64,000 nucleotides of DNA from assembly GCF_011947285.1 (NCBI RefSeq), contig NZ_JAAOZT010000002.1:372001-436000 (forward strand), read 5' to 3'. The notes under the pieces are model-generated. The model was not told the origin of the DNA, did no database searches, and worked only from the letters and a program-made list of their open reading frames with translations. Shown piece after piece: positions 8,287-17,586 of the stretch. The DNA comes from Glaciimonas immobilis (lineage in GTDB: Bacteria; Pseudomonadota; Gammaproteobacteria; Burkholderiales; Burkholderiaceae_D). The position numbers were made by a program, and so were the translations under genes. Position 1 is the stretch's first letter; each line of letters opens with the position of its first letter.

Positions 8287-9093
8287 TTACTTTGCGGTCG
8301 GCGGCTTACTGACATCAATACCGAACCACTTTATAGATACTTTCTTGAAGCTGCCATCCTTAAGGGTGTCTTCGATAGCCTTATCCAGCGCAGCCTGAAA
8401 CTTGGGATTGCCTTTTTGAAACGGGATTCCGATCTTGTCGATAGAGCCAATAGGCGCACCGGCTTTCAAGGGCAATGCAGTATTTTTCAGCAAATAACCC
8501 ACTAGCAAACTGTCATTTAACGCAGCGTCAATCCGACCATTGGCTAGATCAGATAAATATTCTGGTGAACCAGGATATGTTTTGACATCAATTCCGGGGA
8601 CGCTTTTCGCTTTTTGTTCAAAGTTGGTACCCTGTCCCAAGCCAAGTTTCAGCCCTTTTAAATCTTCCAGACTGGTGAAGTTCCGCTTTTCATCTTTACG
8701 AATGATTAGCTGCGCGCTTGAAATGGTGTACGGCACTGAAAAATCGAATGCTTTTTTACGCTCATCGGTGATGCCGACCTGATTCAAAATGACATCGTAT
8801 TTATTTGCACCAAGGCCAGCCAGAATGCCGCTCCACTCAGTGGTGGTGAATTCTGTTTTTACACCAAGTTTGGCAGCGATCAAATTTGCTACATCTACCT
8901 CAAAGCCAGTGAGCTGGCCGGTTTTAGGATCTTTAAAATTGAACGGCGGGTAATTCCCTTCCATTGCCACTTTTAAAATGCCACGGCTTTTAATGGTGTC
9001 CAGAAGGTCGGTCGCAAAAGCGCTGACGGTCACGCTGGAAATCAGCAGTGCGGCGGCCATTTTAGTTAATGTGGAGAATTTTGCTGTGGTCAT
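8287..9093 (-). CDS. family-3 amino-acid ABC transporter substrate-binding protein
   Basis: Periplasmic binding protein of 268 residues. The ATG at 9091-9093 is chosen over an upstream in-frame ATG at 9237 because it directly precedes a signal peptide (short positive region, hydrophobic core, A-F-A cleavage near residue 27) and has AAAGG upstream. The mature part has the SBP_bac_3 hallmark GxYPPFNFKDPKTGQLTGFEVD and the motif NKYDVILNQVGITDERKKAFDFS, as in cystine and polar amino-acid binding proteins. It should feed the permease encoded downstream. The 48-residue upstream extension would hide the signal peptide and overlaps a tandem repeat at 9185-9217, which also argues against it. Confidence 0.88.
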   Translation of the reverse strand: MTTAKFSTLTKMAAALLISSVTVSAFATDLLDTIKSRGILKVAMEGNYPPFNFKDPKTGQLTGFEVDVANLIAAKLGVKTEFTTTEWSGILAGLGANKYDVILNQVGITDERKKAFDFSVPYTISSAQLIIRKDEKRNFTSLEDLKGLKLGLGQGTNFEQKAKSVPGIDVKTYPGSPEYLSDLANGRIDAALNDSLLVGYLLKNTALPLKAGAPIGSIDKIGIPFQKGNPKFQAALDKAIEDTLKDGSFKKVSIKWFGIDVSKPPTAK

Positions 9094-9184
9094 GTGGGGC
9101 CTTTTGGTCTGAGGTGTTGAGTGAAGACTTATACCGACAAACTTATACGCTCGGGATGCAACAGGCATCGCACGGAACAAATTT

Positions 9185-9217
9185 GGCTGGCGAAAGGCTG
9201 GCGAAAGGCTGGCTAAA
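9185..9217. repeat. three tandem copies of an 11-bp unit
   Basis: GGCTGGCGAAA at 9185-9195 and 9196-9206, then GGCTGGCTAAA at 9207-9217. It lies upstream of the likely start of the binding-protein gene, so it would be in its promoter or leader region. Confidence 0.85.
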
Positions 9218-9257
9218 GTGCGCTGCGTTTTAAGCATCGTGTAAGTCGCTGTGCAGT

Positions 9258-9291
9258 AAGTCTTGTTGTTAAGGAAGTCTTGTTGTTAAAG
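9258..9291. repeat. two tandem copies of a 17-bp unit
   Basis: AAGTCTTGTTGTTAAGG at 9258-9274 is followed directly by AAGTCTTGTTGTTAAAG at 9275-9291 (one mismatch). It is in the spacer between the binding-protein gene and the DUF2520 gene. Confidence 0.85.
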
Positions 9292-9385
9292 CAGTGCATC
9301 TGCTATCTTAAGCCTTCCTTTCCGACCTTGGGAAGGAATGGTTTCGTTATTGGATAGTTGGTTGCCGTAGAAGCAGCGTTTTAAA

Positions 9386-10342
9386 TCATTTCTTTTGTTG
9401 GGCTAGCTTCAATGTCAAACCTTCAAAAGCGTGATAAAGCGTCGCGACGTCAGGATTCCAGGATTGGACCGCGTCATATTGCCGCTTTACGGTCTCCATA
9501 TCGCCTCGCGCTATCGGCCCGGTGAGTGCCGTTGCCGGACCAAGACGGAAGGCGTTCGCGGCGCTTTCTGACAGCAGTGGTTCAATCAGGCGCAGGGCGA
9601 TCTCGGCCGGTAATCCAGCTTCCATATATGCCTGGCGGGCAACATCAATTAATGTCACCAGATAGTTGGAGGCAAATACGGCCGCCGCGTGATATACCGT
9701 TTTATTCTCGCGTGCGATGGTTACGCAATGCGCGCCGATCGTATCGAAGGCGGGGATAAGCATGGCCAGCGCAGCGGCGTCTCCTTCACTGCCGCAGTAA
9801 GTGCCGGCAAAGTCACCAGCGACCGCTTGCGGGTCTGCAAAGCTACGAATCGGATGAATGCTGGCGACGGATGCACCTTGTGCGGACGCAGAAGAAAGCG
9901 CTAAAGAGGATAGCGCACCACTACAATGGAAAACAATACTGCGCGCCGAAAGTTTGCCAGTGGCAGCAAGCGCTGTGCAGCATGCAATGATTTGATCGTC
10001 GCTGACGGCCAGCAGATATATATCGGCGTTACGTAACGCTGCATAGTTGGCGATGGCGTTGCCAGCGCCCATGAACGCGCAAGCGGCGCGCGCACTGTCA
10101 TGCGAGCGATTTAGCACATCCAGCAATTGGAAGGTGCGATGCACGTTAAACAGTCGCCCTAAGGTTTTGCCGACCTTGCCGCAGCCAATGATGGTGAGGT
10201 TCCGTGCGGCGCTGTCATGGCTAACGGTTTGCCGGGCTAGAGTAGGAGTCTCGATGGCGTTATCTGCATTGCCTGCATCAACGCCATCGTTACTTTGGCC
10301 TAGTTCCCCAACTGTTCCAATGCTTCCTGCTGTTCCAGCCAT
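9386..10342 (-). CDS. Rossmann-like and DUF2520 domain protein
   Basis: A 318-residue cytoplasmic protein with an N-terminal Rossmann nucleotide-binding fold (GCGKVG at residues 53-58, then DVLNRS and LLAVSDDQI) resembling pyrroline-5-carboxylate reductase-type enzymes. The C-terminal helical DUF2520 region includes FHCSGALSS, SIHPIRSFADP and YHAAAVFASNYLVTL. Those motifs are typical of the family, often annotated as a predicted NADP-binding oxidoreductase. The substrate is unknown. The first 45 residues are low-complexity and overlap the 3' end of yheS by 43 bp. A later start is possible but no better ATG precedes the fold. Confidence 0.8.
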   Translation of the reverse strand: MAGTAGSIGTVGELGQSNDGVDAGNADNAIETPTLARQTVSHDSAARNLTIIGCGKVGKTLGRLFNVHRTFQLLDVLNRSHDSARAACAFMGAGNAIANYAALRNADIYLLAVSDDQIIACCTALAATGKLSARSIVFHCSGALSSLALSSASAQGASVASIHPIRSFADPQAVAGDFAGTYCGSEGDAAALAMLIPAFDTIGAHCVTIARENKTVYHAAAVFASNYLVTLIDVARQAYMEAGLPAEIALRLIEPLLSESAANAFRLGPATALTGPIARGDMETVKRQYDAVQSWNPDVATLYHAFEGLTLKLAQQKK

Positions 10343-12303
10343 TCCGCCTCCAGTTGTGCCAGTTCCTTGGCGTAGAACGCCTGGTCGGTCAACAGTGTTG
10401 TGAGTTCTTTCTTTTTATCTTTGTCATACACTTCCGGATTAGCCAGATGCGTATCGACGGTCGCTTTTTGGGCATTGCGTTTGGCTAACTGTTCGTCCAG
10501 ACGTTTGATCCGCGACTCAATCGGCTTCCTCAGCGTTGCCAGTTTTTGACGGGCATCGGCGTCCAGACGCTTTTGTTCGCGGCGGTCTGCATTGTCGACA
10601 GGCGCGGCAGCGGGCGCTACGGCACTCAAAACTTTTGCTGTCTCTTTGGCTTTTGGCAGTCCGGTATCCTTACCGTTGTTTTTGGCCGCGAGCTTGGTCT
10701 TGAATAGCCAATCCTTGTAGTCGTCCAGATCGCCGTCGAACGGCTCAACTTTACCATCGGCGACGATGATGAACTGGTCGGTGGTAGCGCGTAACAAATG
10801 ACGATCATGCGATACCAGTACTAGCGTGCCCTCAAACTGCGCCAGCGCCATGGTTAATGCTTCGCGGGTTTCGAGGTCCAAATGGTTGGTTGGCTCATCC
10901 AGCAGCAACAGGTTAGGGCGTTGCCACACGATCAGTGCCAATGCCAGCCGGGCTTTTTCGCCGCCGGAAAAAGGGGCGATGGAACTGGTCACCATCGGGC
11001 CATTGAAGTTAAAGCTGCCAAGGAAGTTGCGCAGCTCTTGCTCACGCGTAGTTGGCGCGATTTTGGCCAGATGCCACAGCGGTGACTCGTCGTGGCGCAA
11101 CATTTCTACCTGGTGCTGGGCGAAGTAACCAATGGACAAGCCTTTACCGAACTGAGCGTCACCGCTCAGAGGTTTTAGCTCTTCGGCAATGGTCTTGATA
11201 AAGGTAGATTTACCGGCGCCGTTGACACCCAGCAAGCCGATGCGTTGACCGATTTGCAGAGAAAAGTTAATTCCGGCGATGATGACCTTTTCGGTGACAT
11301 CGTGGCTGGTTGCGCTTTCGATCCGATAACCGGCGCTTACGTCTTCCATCGTCAATAACGGATTAGGCGCGCTCAGTGGCTCGCGGAATTCAAAAGAAAA
11401 TTCGGCAGCGGCGCGCAGCGGTGCCAGCTCTTCCATCTTGGCAAGTGCTTTCATCCGGCTTTGGGCCTGACGGGCTTTACTGGCCTGCGCTTTAAAGCGG
11501 CTAATAAACGATTCCAGATGCGCGCGTTGGCGGGTTTGCTTTTCTAGCGCACCGGCGGCGAGGATCATTTGCGCCGCACGCTGACGTTCAAACGATGAAT
11601 AGTTGCCGGTATAGCGTTTTAGTTTGCGTTCATCGATATGCACGATCACATTGACCACGCCGTCAAGGAAATCGCGATCATGTGAAATGATGATCAGCGT
11701 ACCGGCGTAACGCTTGAGCCAGTCTTCCAGCCAGATAATCGCGTCCAGATCCAAATGGTTGGTCGGCTCATCGAGCAGCAACAAATCAGAGGGACACATC
11801 AGCGCCTGCGCCAGATTTAAACGCATGCGCCAGCCGCCGGAGAAGCTGGCGACCGGTTCTTGCATCTGGGCCATTGAGAAGCCAAGGCCGGTCAATAACT
11901 GCTCGGCACGGGAGCGCACCGTGTACGCATCGGCGTCAGCCAGCGCGCTGTAGAGATCGCCGATCAGCGTGCCGTTAGCGGCGCTTTCCGGTTCACTTTC
12001 CAAAAAGGCTAGTTCTTCTTCGAGGCGGCGCAGCGTGACATCGCCATCGATTGCGTATTCCAGCGCCGGGCGGTCAAGGGCGGGGGTTTCCTGCGCGACA
12101 TACGCCATGCGCCATTTGGTCGGGAAATCGATTTCACCGGCATCAGCGTGAAGCTCGCCGCGCAATAAGCCGAAAAGGCTGGATTTGCCCGCCCCGTTGG
12201 CGCCGATCAAACCGATTTTGTCACCCGGATTGAGCGTGATATCGACTTTGTCGAGCAACGGCTTGATGCCGCGCATCATTGAAACTTGTAGAAAACGTAT
12301 CAT
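10300..12303 (-). CDS. yheS: ABC-F family ATPase YheS
   Basis: A soluble 667-residue ABC-F protein with two ATPase domains and no membrane domain. ABC-F proteins bind the ribosome and act on translation or its inhibition. Domain 1 carries [12 protein letters not shown] (about residues 32-43) and [15 protein letters not shown]; domain 2 carries GLLGVNGAGKST and [15 protein letters not shown]. The linker between them is arginine/lysine/glutamine-rich (SKARQAQSRMKALAKME), and the C-terminal 120 residues form a charged coiled coil. The N-terminus (MIRF..SMMRGIKPLLDKV) and the ETPALDRPALEYAIDGD stretch match E. coli YheS closely. Precise cellular role of YheS is not established. Confidence 0.92.
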   Translation of the reverse strand: MIRFLQVSMMRGIKPLLDKVDITLNPGDKIGLIGANGAGKSSLFGLLRGELHADAGEIDFPTKWRMAYVAQETPALDRPALEYAIDGDVTLRRLEEELAFLESEPESAANGTLIGDLYSALADADAYTVRSRAEQLLTGLGFSMAQMQEPVASFSGGWRMRLNLAQALMCPSDLLLLDEPTNHLDLDAIIWLEDWLKRYAGTLIIISHDRDFLDGVVNVIVHIDERKLKRYTGNYSSFERQRAAQMILAAGALEKQTRQRAHLESFISRFKAQASKARQAQSRMKALAKMEELAPLRAAAEFSFEFREPLSAPNPLLTMEDVSAGYRIESATSHDVTEKVIIAGINFSLQIGQRIGLLGVNGAGKSTFIKTIAEELKPLSGDAQFGKGLSIGYFAQHQVEMLRHDESPLWHLAKIAPTTREQELRNFLGSFNFNGPMVTSSIAPFSGGEKARLALALIVWQRPNLLLLDEPTNHLDLETREALTMALAQFEGTLVLVSHDRHLLRATTDQFIIVADGKVEPFDGDLDDYKDWLFKTKLAAKNNGKDTGLPKAKETAKVLSAVAPAAAPVDNADRREQKRLDADARQKLATLRKPIESRIKRLDEQLAKRNAQKATVDTHLANPEVYDKDKKKELTTLLTDQAFYAKELAQLEAEWLEQQEALEQLGN

Positions 12304-12631
12304 GAAAAGTGTTTATTTGATATGCGTTAAAGGAAGCAAAAAGTCGCGATATTCTGTTATCTAAAGGATAAATCCTCGAATAAAAACCAGAATAACCTCA
12401 AGAACCAGTTGTCAATATTCACTGTAAGGTGATTATCAGACACCAAAGGTTGATTGAATCTTCAGTAAATCACTGTGAGTCCTCTATTAACGCTGTAATT
12501 TCGTCGTTTTTGCAACGGAATAAGCGCTAATCGACCCAACGTGCTACTTTCAGCGCGCTTCCCTAAAAAAGAAAGCGCCTATGATAAGGCGCTTTCTATC
12601 AATTCGCCTAAATTCTGGCAGCGTTTTGTTG
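12304..12631. other. spacer between yheS and prmB
   Basis: About 330 bp with no gene. It contains the prmB terminator (separate entry). The remaining stretch at 12304-12540 is AT-rich and must hold the yheS promoter on the minus strand. I see no other signal there. Confidence 0.5.
12565..12596 (-). terminator. rho-independent terminator of the dap-prmB operon
   Basis: A perfect 10-bp stem (GAAAGCGCCT at 12571-12580 with AGGCGCTTTC at 12587-12596) and a six-base loop. On the minus strand it is followed by six T. It lies 35 bp beyond the prmB stop. Confidence 0.9.
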
Positions 12632-13516
12632 TTATGGGAGCTGATCGGCTGTTAATAAAAATACCATGTCATCGCCAGCACTGGTCGACACCCATGTCAT
12701 TTCCATCCCTGGGAAGGCGGCTTCGGCGTATGCACGCTCGTTACCGATCTCCACAATCAACACACCATTTTTGGTCAGGCGCTGTTTGGCACCAGCCACG
12801 ATTGTACGCACTAAATCCATCCCATCCATACCACCCGCTAAAGCAATGTGCGGTTCAGCCAAATACTCCCTTGGCAGTTTGTTCATTGATCCGGTATTGA
12901 CGTAAGGTGGATTGGTGATAATTAAATCATATTTTTTATTCGGGACGTTGGTATACAGATCGGATTCTATCAGCGTTATCCGGTCATTCAGTTCGTAGTC
13001 GTCCACGTTACGTCGCGCCACCGCCAATGCATCAGCAGAAATATCGGCGGTATCGACATGCGCATTGCCAAAGGCATCGGCCAGCATGATCGGCAAGCAA
13101 CCAGAACCGGTACATAGCTCCAGGATATTGGTGACCGCTGCAGGATTTTGTACCCACGGCGAGAAGAAATCGGGAATTAATTCGGCGATAAACGAGCGCG
13201 GTACGATGACGCGTTCATCGACATAAAAGCGATAATCGCCGAGCCAGGCTTCCTGCGTAATGTAGGCGGCTGGAACGCGGTCGATACTACGACGCTCGAT
13301 CACGCGCAATACGGCGGCAATTTCATGCTGCAATAAATGCGCATCAAAAAACGGTTCGATTTTATCCAGCGGCAGTTTTAAGGTATGCAGGATAAGGTAG
13401 GCGGCTTCGTCCAGAGCGGTGCTGCTGCCATGGCCGAAGAATAGCCCTTCGGTATTGAAACGAGTGACTGCAAAGCGCAGCAAATCGCGGATGGTAGAAA
13501 AAGTATTATGCATCAT
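12632..13516 (-). CDS. prmB: ribosomal protein uL3 N5-glutamine methyltransferase PrmB
   Basis: SAM-dependent enzyme that methylates a glutamine side chain of ribosomal protein L3. It has 294 residues, the family norm. Motif I of the methyltransferase fold is ELCTGSGCL at 133-141. The glutamine-methyltransferase signature NPPY is at 202-205, where N and P hold the target amide. The N-terminal helical part and the stretch RVPAAYITQEAWLGDYRFYVDERV are shared by PrmB and PrmC; length and gene context (downstream of dapE) favour PrmB. Two adjacent ATG codons open the frame. It is the last gene of the minus-strand dap block and ends at a strong terminator. Confidence 0.9.
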   Translation of the reverse strand: MMHNTFSTIRDLLRFAVTRFNTEGLFFGHGSSTALDEAAYLILHTLKLPLDKIEPFFDAHLLQHEIAAVLRVIERRSIDRVPAAYITQEAWLGDYRFYVDERVIVPRSFIAELIPDFFSPWVQNPAAVTNILELCTGSGCLPIMLADAFGNAHVDTADISADALAVARRNVDDYELNDRITLIESDLYTNVPNKKYDLIITNPPYVNTGSMNKLPREYLAEPHIALAGGMDGMDLVRTIVAGAKQRLTKNGVLIVEIGNERAYAEAAFPGMEMTWVSTSAGDDMVFLLTADQLP

Positions 13517-13593
13517 GTATCGATTTATAGTTGTTACAAGAACATACTAACAGGGAAGTCTGTATTGTCCGGACTGTGATTCCTACTCGCTGA

Positions 13594-14736
13594 TCAGGGT
13601 AATAAATGTTCTAGGGTCTTGCGATAAATGTTCTTTAGCGGATCGATGAACCGCACTTCAATGTGCTCATCGATTTTATGAATACTGCCATTTGGTGGCC
13701 CGAATTCAATGACTTGCGGGCAGATTTGCGCAATAAAGCGCCCGTCCGACGTGCCACCGGTCGTCGATAATTCGGTTTCTATGCCAGTTTCTGCCTTGAT
13801 GGCCGATGCTAATGCGGCGCTTAGTGTGCCACGCGGCGTCAAAAATGGGCGACCGCCGATGGTCCATGCAAGTGTGTAATCGAGGGCATGTTTATCGAGA
13901 ATCGCATGGACGCGTTGCTGCAGGCTTTCTACCGTGCTGGCAGTCGAGAACCGAAAATTAAAGTCGATGATGACCTCGCCCGGTATCACGTTGGAAGCAC
14001 CGGCTCCCCCGTGCATATTGGACATCTGCCATGACGTTGGCAAATAATAATCATTAGCTTCGTCCCATTTCTCGGCGACCAGTTCGGTCAGCGCAGGTAC
14101 CGCCAGATGCAAAGGGTTTTTTGCCAGATGCGGATAGGCGATGTGGCCTTGCACGCCTTTAACGATGAGTTTTCCGGACATGGTTCCGCGTCGGCCATTT
14201 TTGATCATGTCGCCCAGTTCACCACTGGAGGTCGGCTCGCCGACGATACAATAATCCAGCTGCTCGCCGCGCGCTTTTAGCTTCTCGCAAACGATCACCG
14301 TGCCGTCCGTGGCTGGACCTTCTTCGTCGCTGGTAATCAAAAATCCGATCGAGCCGGAATGGTTGGGATTTGCCAGGGTAAATTCTTCAACCGCCACTAC
14401 CATCGCAGCAATGGAGGTTTTCATGTCGGCCGCACCGCGTCCATATAATTTGCCGTCGCGATGGCTAGGCAAAAAAGGATCCGATTGCCATTGATCACGT
14501 GGCCCGGTCGGTACCACGTCGGTGTGACCGGCAAATACCAGTAACGGTTGCGTTGTGCCTTTGCGCGCCCATAGATTGGTGACATCACCGGACTGGATGG
14601 TCTCGCAAATAAAGCCGAGCGGAGATAACAGTTCGATCAAACGATCCTGGCATCCTTTGTCCTGAGGCGTCACGGACGACAGGGATATCAATTCTTCTGC
14701 GAGCGCGAGGGTTTTGCTGACGACGTTATTTGACAT
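13594..14736 (-). CDS. dapE: succinyl-diaminopimelate desuccinylase DapE
   Basis: Dinuclear zinc hydrolase that releases succinate from N-succinyl-L,L-diaminopimelate in lysine and peptidoglycan-precursor synthesis. It has 380 residues, as usual. Metal ligands and catalytic residues can be read as H71 in [10 protein letters not shown]104 in GRGAADMK, and E138/E139 in TSDEEGPA. The dimerisation-domain sequence [19 protein letters not shown] is also typical. Its ATG lies 2 bp after the stop of the ArsC-like gene, so the two are co-transcribed. Together with dapD and dapC on the same strand, it supplies three consecutive steps of the succinylase branch. Confidence 0.96.
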   Translation of the reverse strand: MSNNVVSKTLALAEELISLSSVTPQDKGCQDRLIELLSPLGFICETIQSGDVTNLWARKGTTQPLLVFAGHTDVVPTGPRDQWQSDPFLPSHRDGKLYGRGAADMKTSIAAMVVAVEEFTLANPNHSGSIGFLITSDEEGPATDGTVIVCEKLKARGEQLDYCIVGEPTSSGELGDMIKNGRRGTMSGKLIVKGVQGHIAYPHLAKNPLHLAVPALTELVAEKWDEANDYYLPTSWQMSNMHGGAGASNVIPGEVIIDFNFRFSTASTVESLQQRVHAILDKHALDYTLAWTIGGRPFLTPRGTLSAALASAIKAETGIETELSTTGGTSDGRFIAQICPQVIEFGPPNGSIHKIDEHIEVRFIDPLKNIYRKTLEHLLP

Positions 14737-14738
14737 AA

Positions 14739-15092
14739 TTATTGATTAAAAATCTGTTGATAAAGCGCGTCGGAAAAACCGACATAGGTGTTCTTACCAG
14801 TGAATAAGACGGGTCGCTTGATCACGGAAGGGAACTCGATCATCAATGGTGTTGCGCTGCTGCCGTCGGTGACGCTTGCACGGCGATGATCCGATAGCGT
14901 ACGCCAGATTGTACCTTTGCGGTTGACCAGTACATCCCAGGCAATATCTGCAAGCCAGATATTGATCAGTTCCGGGCTAACGCCGTCTTTTTTGAAATTA
15001 TGAAACGTATAAGCGATCTCTTGATCTTCAAGCCAGGTACGTGCTTTTTTGACTGTATCGCAATTTGGAATGCCGTATAAAGTTATTGCCAT
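14739..15092 (-). CDS. ArsC/Spx-family thioredoxin-fold protein (YffB-like)
   Basis: A 117-residue protein of the ArsC/Spx family. It starts [21 protein letters not shown], with a single active-site-like Cys at position 10 in PNCDTVKKA. It lacks the R-triad typical of true arsenate reductases. This resembles E. coli YffB, which sits beside dapE there too. YffB-like proteins are suspected glutathione-dependent thiol reductases; the in vivo substrate is not known. Stop and dapE start are 2 bp apart. The conserved linkage to dapE across proteobacteria suggests a functional tie that remains undefined. Confidence 0.85.
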   Translation of the reverse strand: MAITLYGIPNCDTVKKARTWLEDQEIAYTFHNFKKDGVSPELINIWLADIAWDVLVNRKGTIWRTLSDHRRASVTDGSSATPLMIEFPSVIKRPVLFTGKNTYVGFSDALYQQIFNQ

Positions 15093-15273
15093 GCTTGATC
15101 AGATTCTTTGTATGGGATGAGTCGTTTAAATTAATGATTTAACTGCCGGCATGGTGACTTGTCGATCAGCTTACACCTATAGATTCGAAAAAGAAAACCC
15201 AGAGCGTTGTCGTTACAGCGCTACAGCGCCAATTCGAATGAGTTAAACCGGTTGCTACCGGTTGTAACTGCAT

Positions 15274-16413
15274 TTATAGGTCAAGCGTGAACTCCGTGTA
15301 AGTAGCACTTTGGCTTTTTTCCGGCACTGGTGCAGCACTGGCTCGGTTAACCACAGGCGCACTATTACTGATCAGCCAATATAAATTGGTGGGGGAATCG
15401 GCTTGAGAAAGCGCTTCGTCTTCGCTAATGATACCTTCTTCGATCAACTGCATGAGCGCTTGCTCAAATGTCTGCGAACCTGGTGCCATGCTCCTTTCCA
15501 TCGCATCTTTGATGAGGCTGATTTTCCCCTCTTCCATTAGCTCTGAGATATGCCGTGTATTGAGCATGATTTCGACCGCGGGCGCACGTTTGTCGTCGAT
15601 GGTATTGACTAGCCTTTGTGAGACGATGGCGGTAAGTGTTGACGACAAATCTTCCAGTAGCGTAGTGCGACTCTCTGGGGGGAAAAAGCTGATCACGCGA
15701 TTTAAGGCACGGTAACTATTGTTCGCATGTAACGTTGATACGACCAGATGGCCGGATTGGGCGTAGGCAAGGGCGGCAGACATGGTTTCTTTATCGCGAA
15801 TCTCGCCGATCAAAATGCAATCGGGTGCCTGTCGCAACGCATTTTTTAACGCTACGCCAAGATTGTCGGTATCAATCCCTAACTCGCGCTGATTGATGAT
15901 TGAGCGTTCGTTTTTGAATAAAAATTCAATCGGATCTTCCAGTGTCAGAATATGTCCGGCCTGCGTTTTGTTGCGATAATCCAGCAGCGACGCAATGGTG
16001 GTCGATTTGCCGGAACCGCAAGCGCCAACAACCAGTAATAAGCCGCGTTTGCGGTTAATCAACTCTGTGAGGATCGGTGGCAGGCCAAGCGTATTAAACG
16101 CCGGAATGTCGAACGGGATATAACGAATAACCGCTGAAATATTGCCGCGTTGTTTGAATACCGATAACCGAAAACTACCGACGCCGGTAACAGGCAAGCC
16201 CATATTGAGTTCGCTGTCACGTTCGAGTTCTTGCATGCGCGCGATGGGAACGACTTCGTTTAACAATAAAAGAATGGTCGCCTTATCCATTTTTTGCTGA
16301 TTGATCGGCAGCAGTTGGCCTTTAATTTTTAAATGGATTACAGAGTTGATGGTCAGGAACATGTCCGACGCTTCTTTTTCCTGCATCAGGCGAAACAAGC
16401 GATCCATTGCCAT
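15274..16413 (-). CDS. pilU: type IV pilus retraction ATPase PilU
   Basis: Cytoplasmic hexameric ATPase that assists PilT in retracting type IV pili (twitching motility, DNA uptake). It has 379 residues. Walker A is at 130-138 (GACGSGKST, with Cys where PilT usually has Thr), then the Asp box LTLEDPIEFLF, Walker B ILIGEIRDKETM, and the His box STLHANNS. The long C-terminal tail beyond residue 340 is typical of PilU rather than PilT. The start has AAGGA upstream. It sits between dapD and the ArsC-like gene without other pilus genes nearby. No partner pilT is in the window. Confidence 0.88.
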   Translation of the reverse strand: MAMDRLFRLMQEKEASDMFLTINSVIHLKIKGQLLPINQQKMDKATILLLLNEVVPIARMQELERDSELNMGLPVTGVGSFRLSVFKQRGNISAVIRYIPFDIPAFNTLGLPPILTELINRKRGLLLVVGACGSGKSTTIASLLDYRNKTQAGHILTLEDPIEFLFKNERSIINQRELGIDTDNLGVALKNALRQAPDCILIGEIRDKETMSAALAYAQSGHLVVSTLHANNSYRALNRVISFFPPESRTTLLEDLSSTLTAIVSQRLVNTIDDKRAPAVEIMLNTRHISELMEEGKISLIKDAMERSMAPGSQTFEQALMQLIEEGIISEDEALSQADSPTNLYWLISNSAPVVNRASAAPVPEKSQSATYTEFTLDL

Positions 16414-16489
16414 GACAATTCCTTAAGGGGGAAATACGACCAACAGATTTAGCGACGGAACCAACGTAAAGTTGATTCCGTCGATTTTT

Positions 16490-17317
16490 TTAAGCGTCGC
16501 GGAGCAGTTCGTTGATAGCTGTTTTTGCGCGGGTTTTTGCGTCTACGCGCTTGACAATTACTGCGCAGTACAGGCTGTATTTTCCATCGGCGGATGGTAG
16601 ATTGCCTGATACGACAACCGAGCCCGATGGAATACGACCATAAGTGACTTCGCCGGTAGCGCGGTCGTAGATTTTGGTCGACTGGCCGATATACACGCCC
16701 ATTGAGATTACTGAGTTTTCTTCGACCACGACGCCTTCAACGATTTCTGAGCGCGCACCGATGAAGCAATTGTCTTCAATAATAGTCGGGTTGGCTTGCA
16801 TCGGCTCCAATACGCCACCAATGCCAACTCCGCCGGACAAGTGAACGTTCTTACCGATTTGGGCGCATGAACCGACTGTCGCCCATGCATCGACCATCGT
16901 GCCTTCATCGACATACGCGCCGATGTTAACAAAAGATGGCATCAATACTACGTTTTTGCCAATGAAACTACCGTGACGGGCCACTGCTGGCGGGACCACG
17001 CGAAAGCCGCCTTTAGCGAAATCGTCCGCGGTGTAATTGGCGAATTTGGTAGGAACTTTGTCGTAGAACTGCATGTTCTCGCCGGCTGGCATCGGCATGT
17101 TGTCTTCCAGGCGGAACGACAGCAGGACTGCCTTTTTGATCCACTGGTTGACGACCCAGTTACCTTCTACTTTTTGGGCGACGCGCAATGTGCCTTGATT
17201 CAGTTCAGCGATGACCTTGGCGACTGCTTCACGCAAGTCCTTGGGCGCTGTTTTTGGTAAAAACTCAGTACGTTGTTCCCAAGCCTGGTCGATAAATTGT
17301 TCTAATGATTGAGTCAT
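16490..17317 (-). CDS. dapD: 2,3,4,5-tetrahydropyridine-2,6-dicarboxylate N-succinyltransferase DapD
   Basis: Transfers succinyl from succinyl-CoA to tetrahydrodipicolinate in the lysine/diaminopimelate pathway. It has 275 residues, the standard length. The central region (about 105-220) is built of hexapeptide repeats of a left-handed beta helix (for example [20 protein letters not shown] and [10 protein letters not shown]), the fold of trimeric acyltransferases. The N-terminal helical domain ([16 protein letters not shown]) is characteristic of DapD. It lies between dapC (269-bp spacer) and pilU on the same strand. Confidence 0.97.
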   Translation of the reverse strand: MTQSLEQFIDQAWEQRTEFLPKTAPKDLREAVAKVIAELNQGTLRVAQKVEGNWVVNQWIKKAVLLSFRLEDNMPMPAGENMQFYDKVPTKFANYTADDFAKGGFRVVPPAVARHGSFIGKNVVLMPSFVNIGAYVDEGTMVDAWATVGSCAQIGKNVHLSGGVGIGGVLEPMQANPTIIEDNCFIGARSEIVEGVVVEENSVISMGVYIGQSTKIYDRATGEVTYGRIPSGSVVVSGNLPSADGKYSLYCAVIVKRVDAKTRAKTAINELLRDA

Positions 17318-17586
17318 GATATGTATCGCTTAAAAGTTAGAGTCCTGCGTTATCAAATCGCCCCAGCGACGTTATGTTGCCTACCTCTCTAGCGTATTGT
17401 CTTCGCTAGCAAGGTAAGACCGTGCCGGGACGATTTTGCGTAAGTCCTATTTATTACACACCTTTGTGTGAAAATTTCGTGTTTGGCTCAGACCCTTATC
17501 GATGAAGCCAGAGGCACTTATCTTGGGGTCCAACCGGTATTGGGGAGCGTTCTGTAGCGGTTCCTGATTGCAGCTTAATTGTGTTT

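Noticed and set aside
9094-9237. Upstream start of the amino-acid binding protein
   Set aside because: It would place 48 residues before an obvious signal peptide and crosses a tandem repeat.
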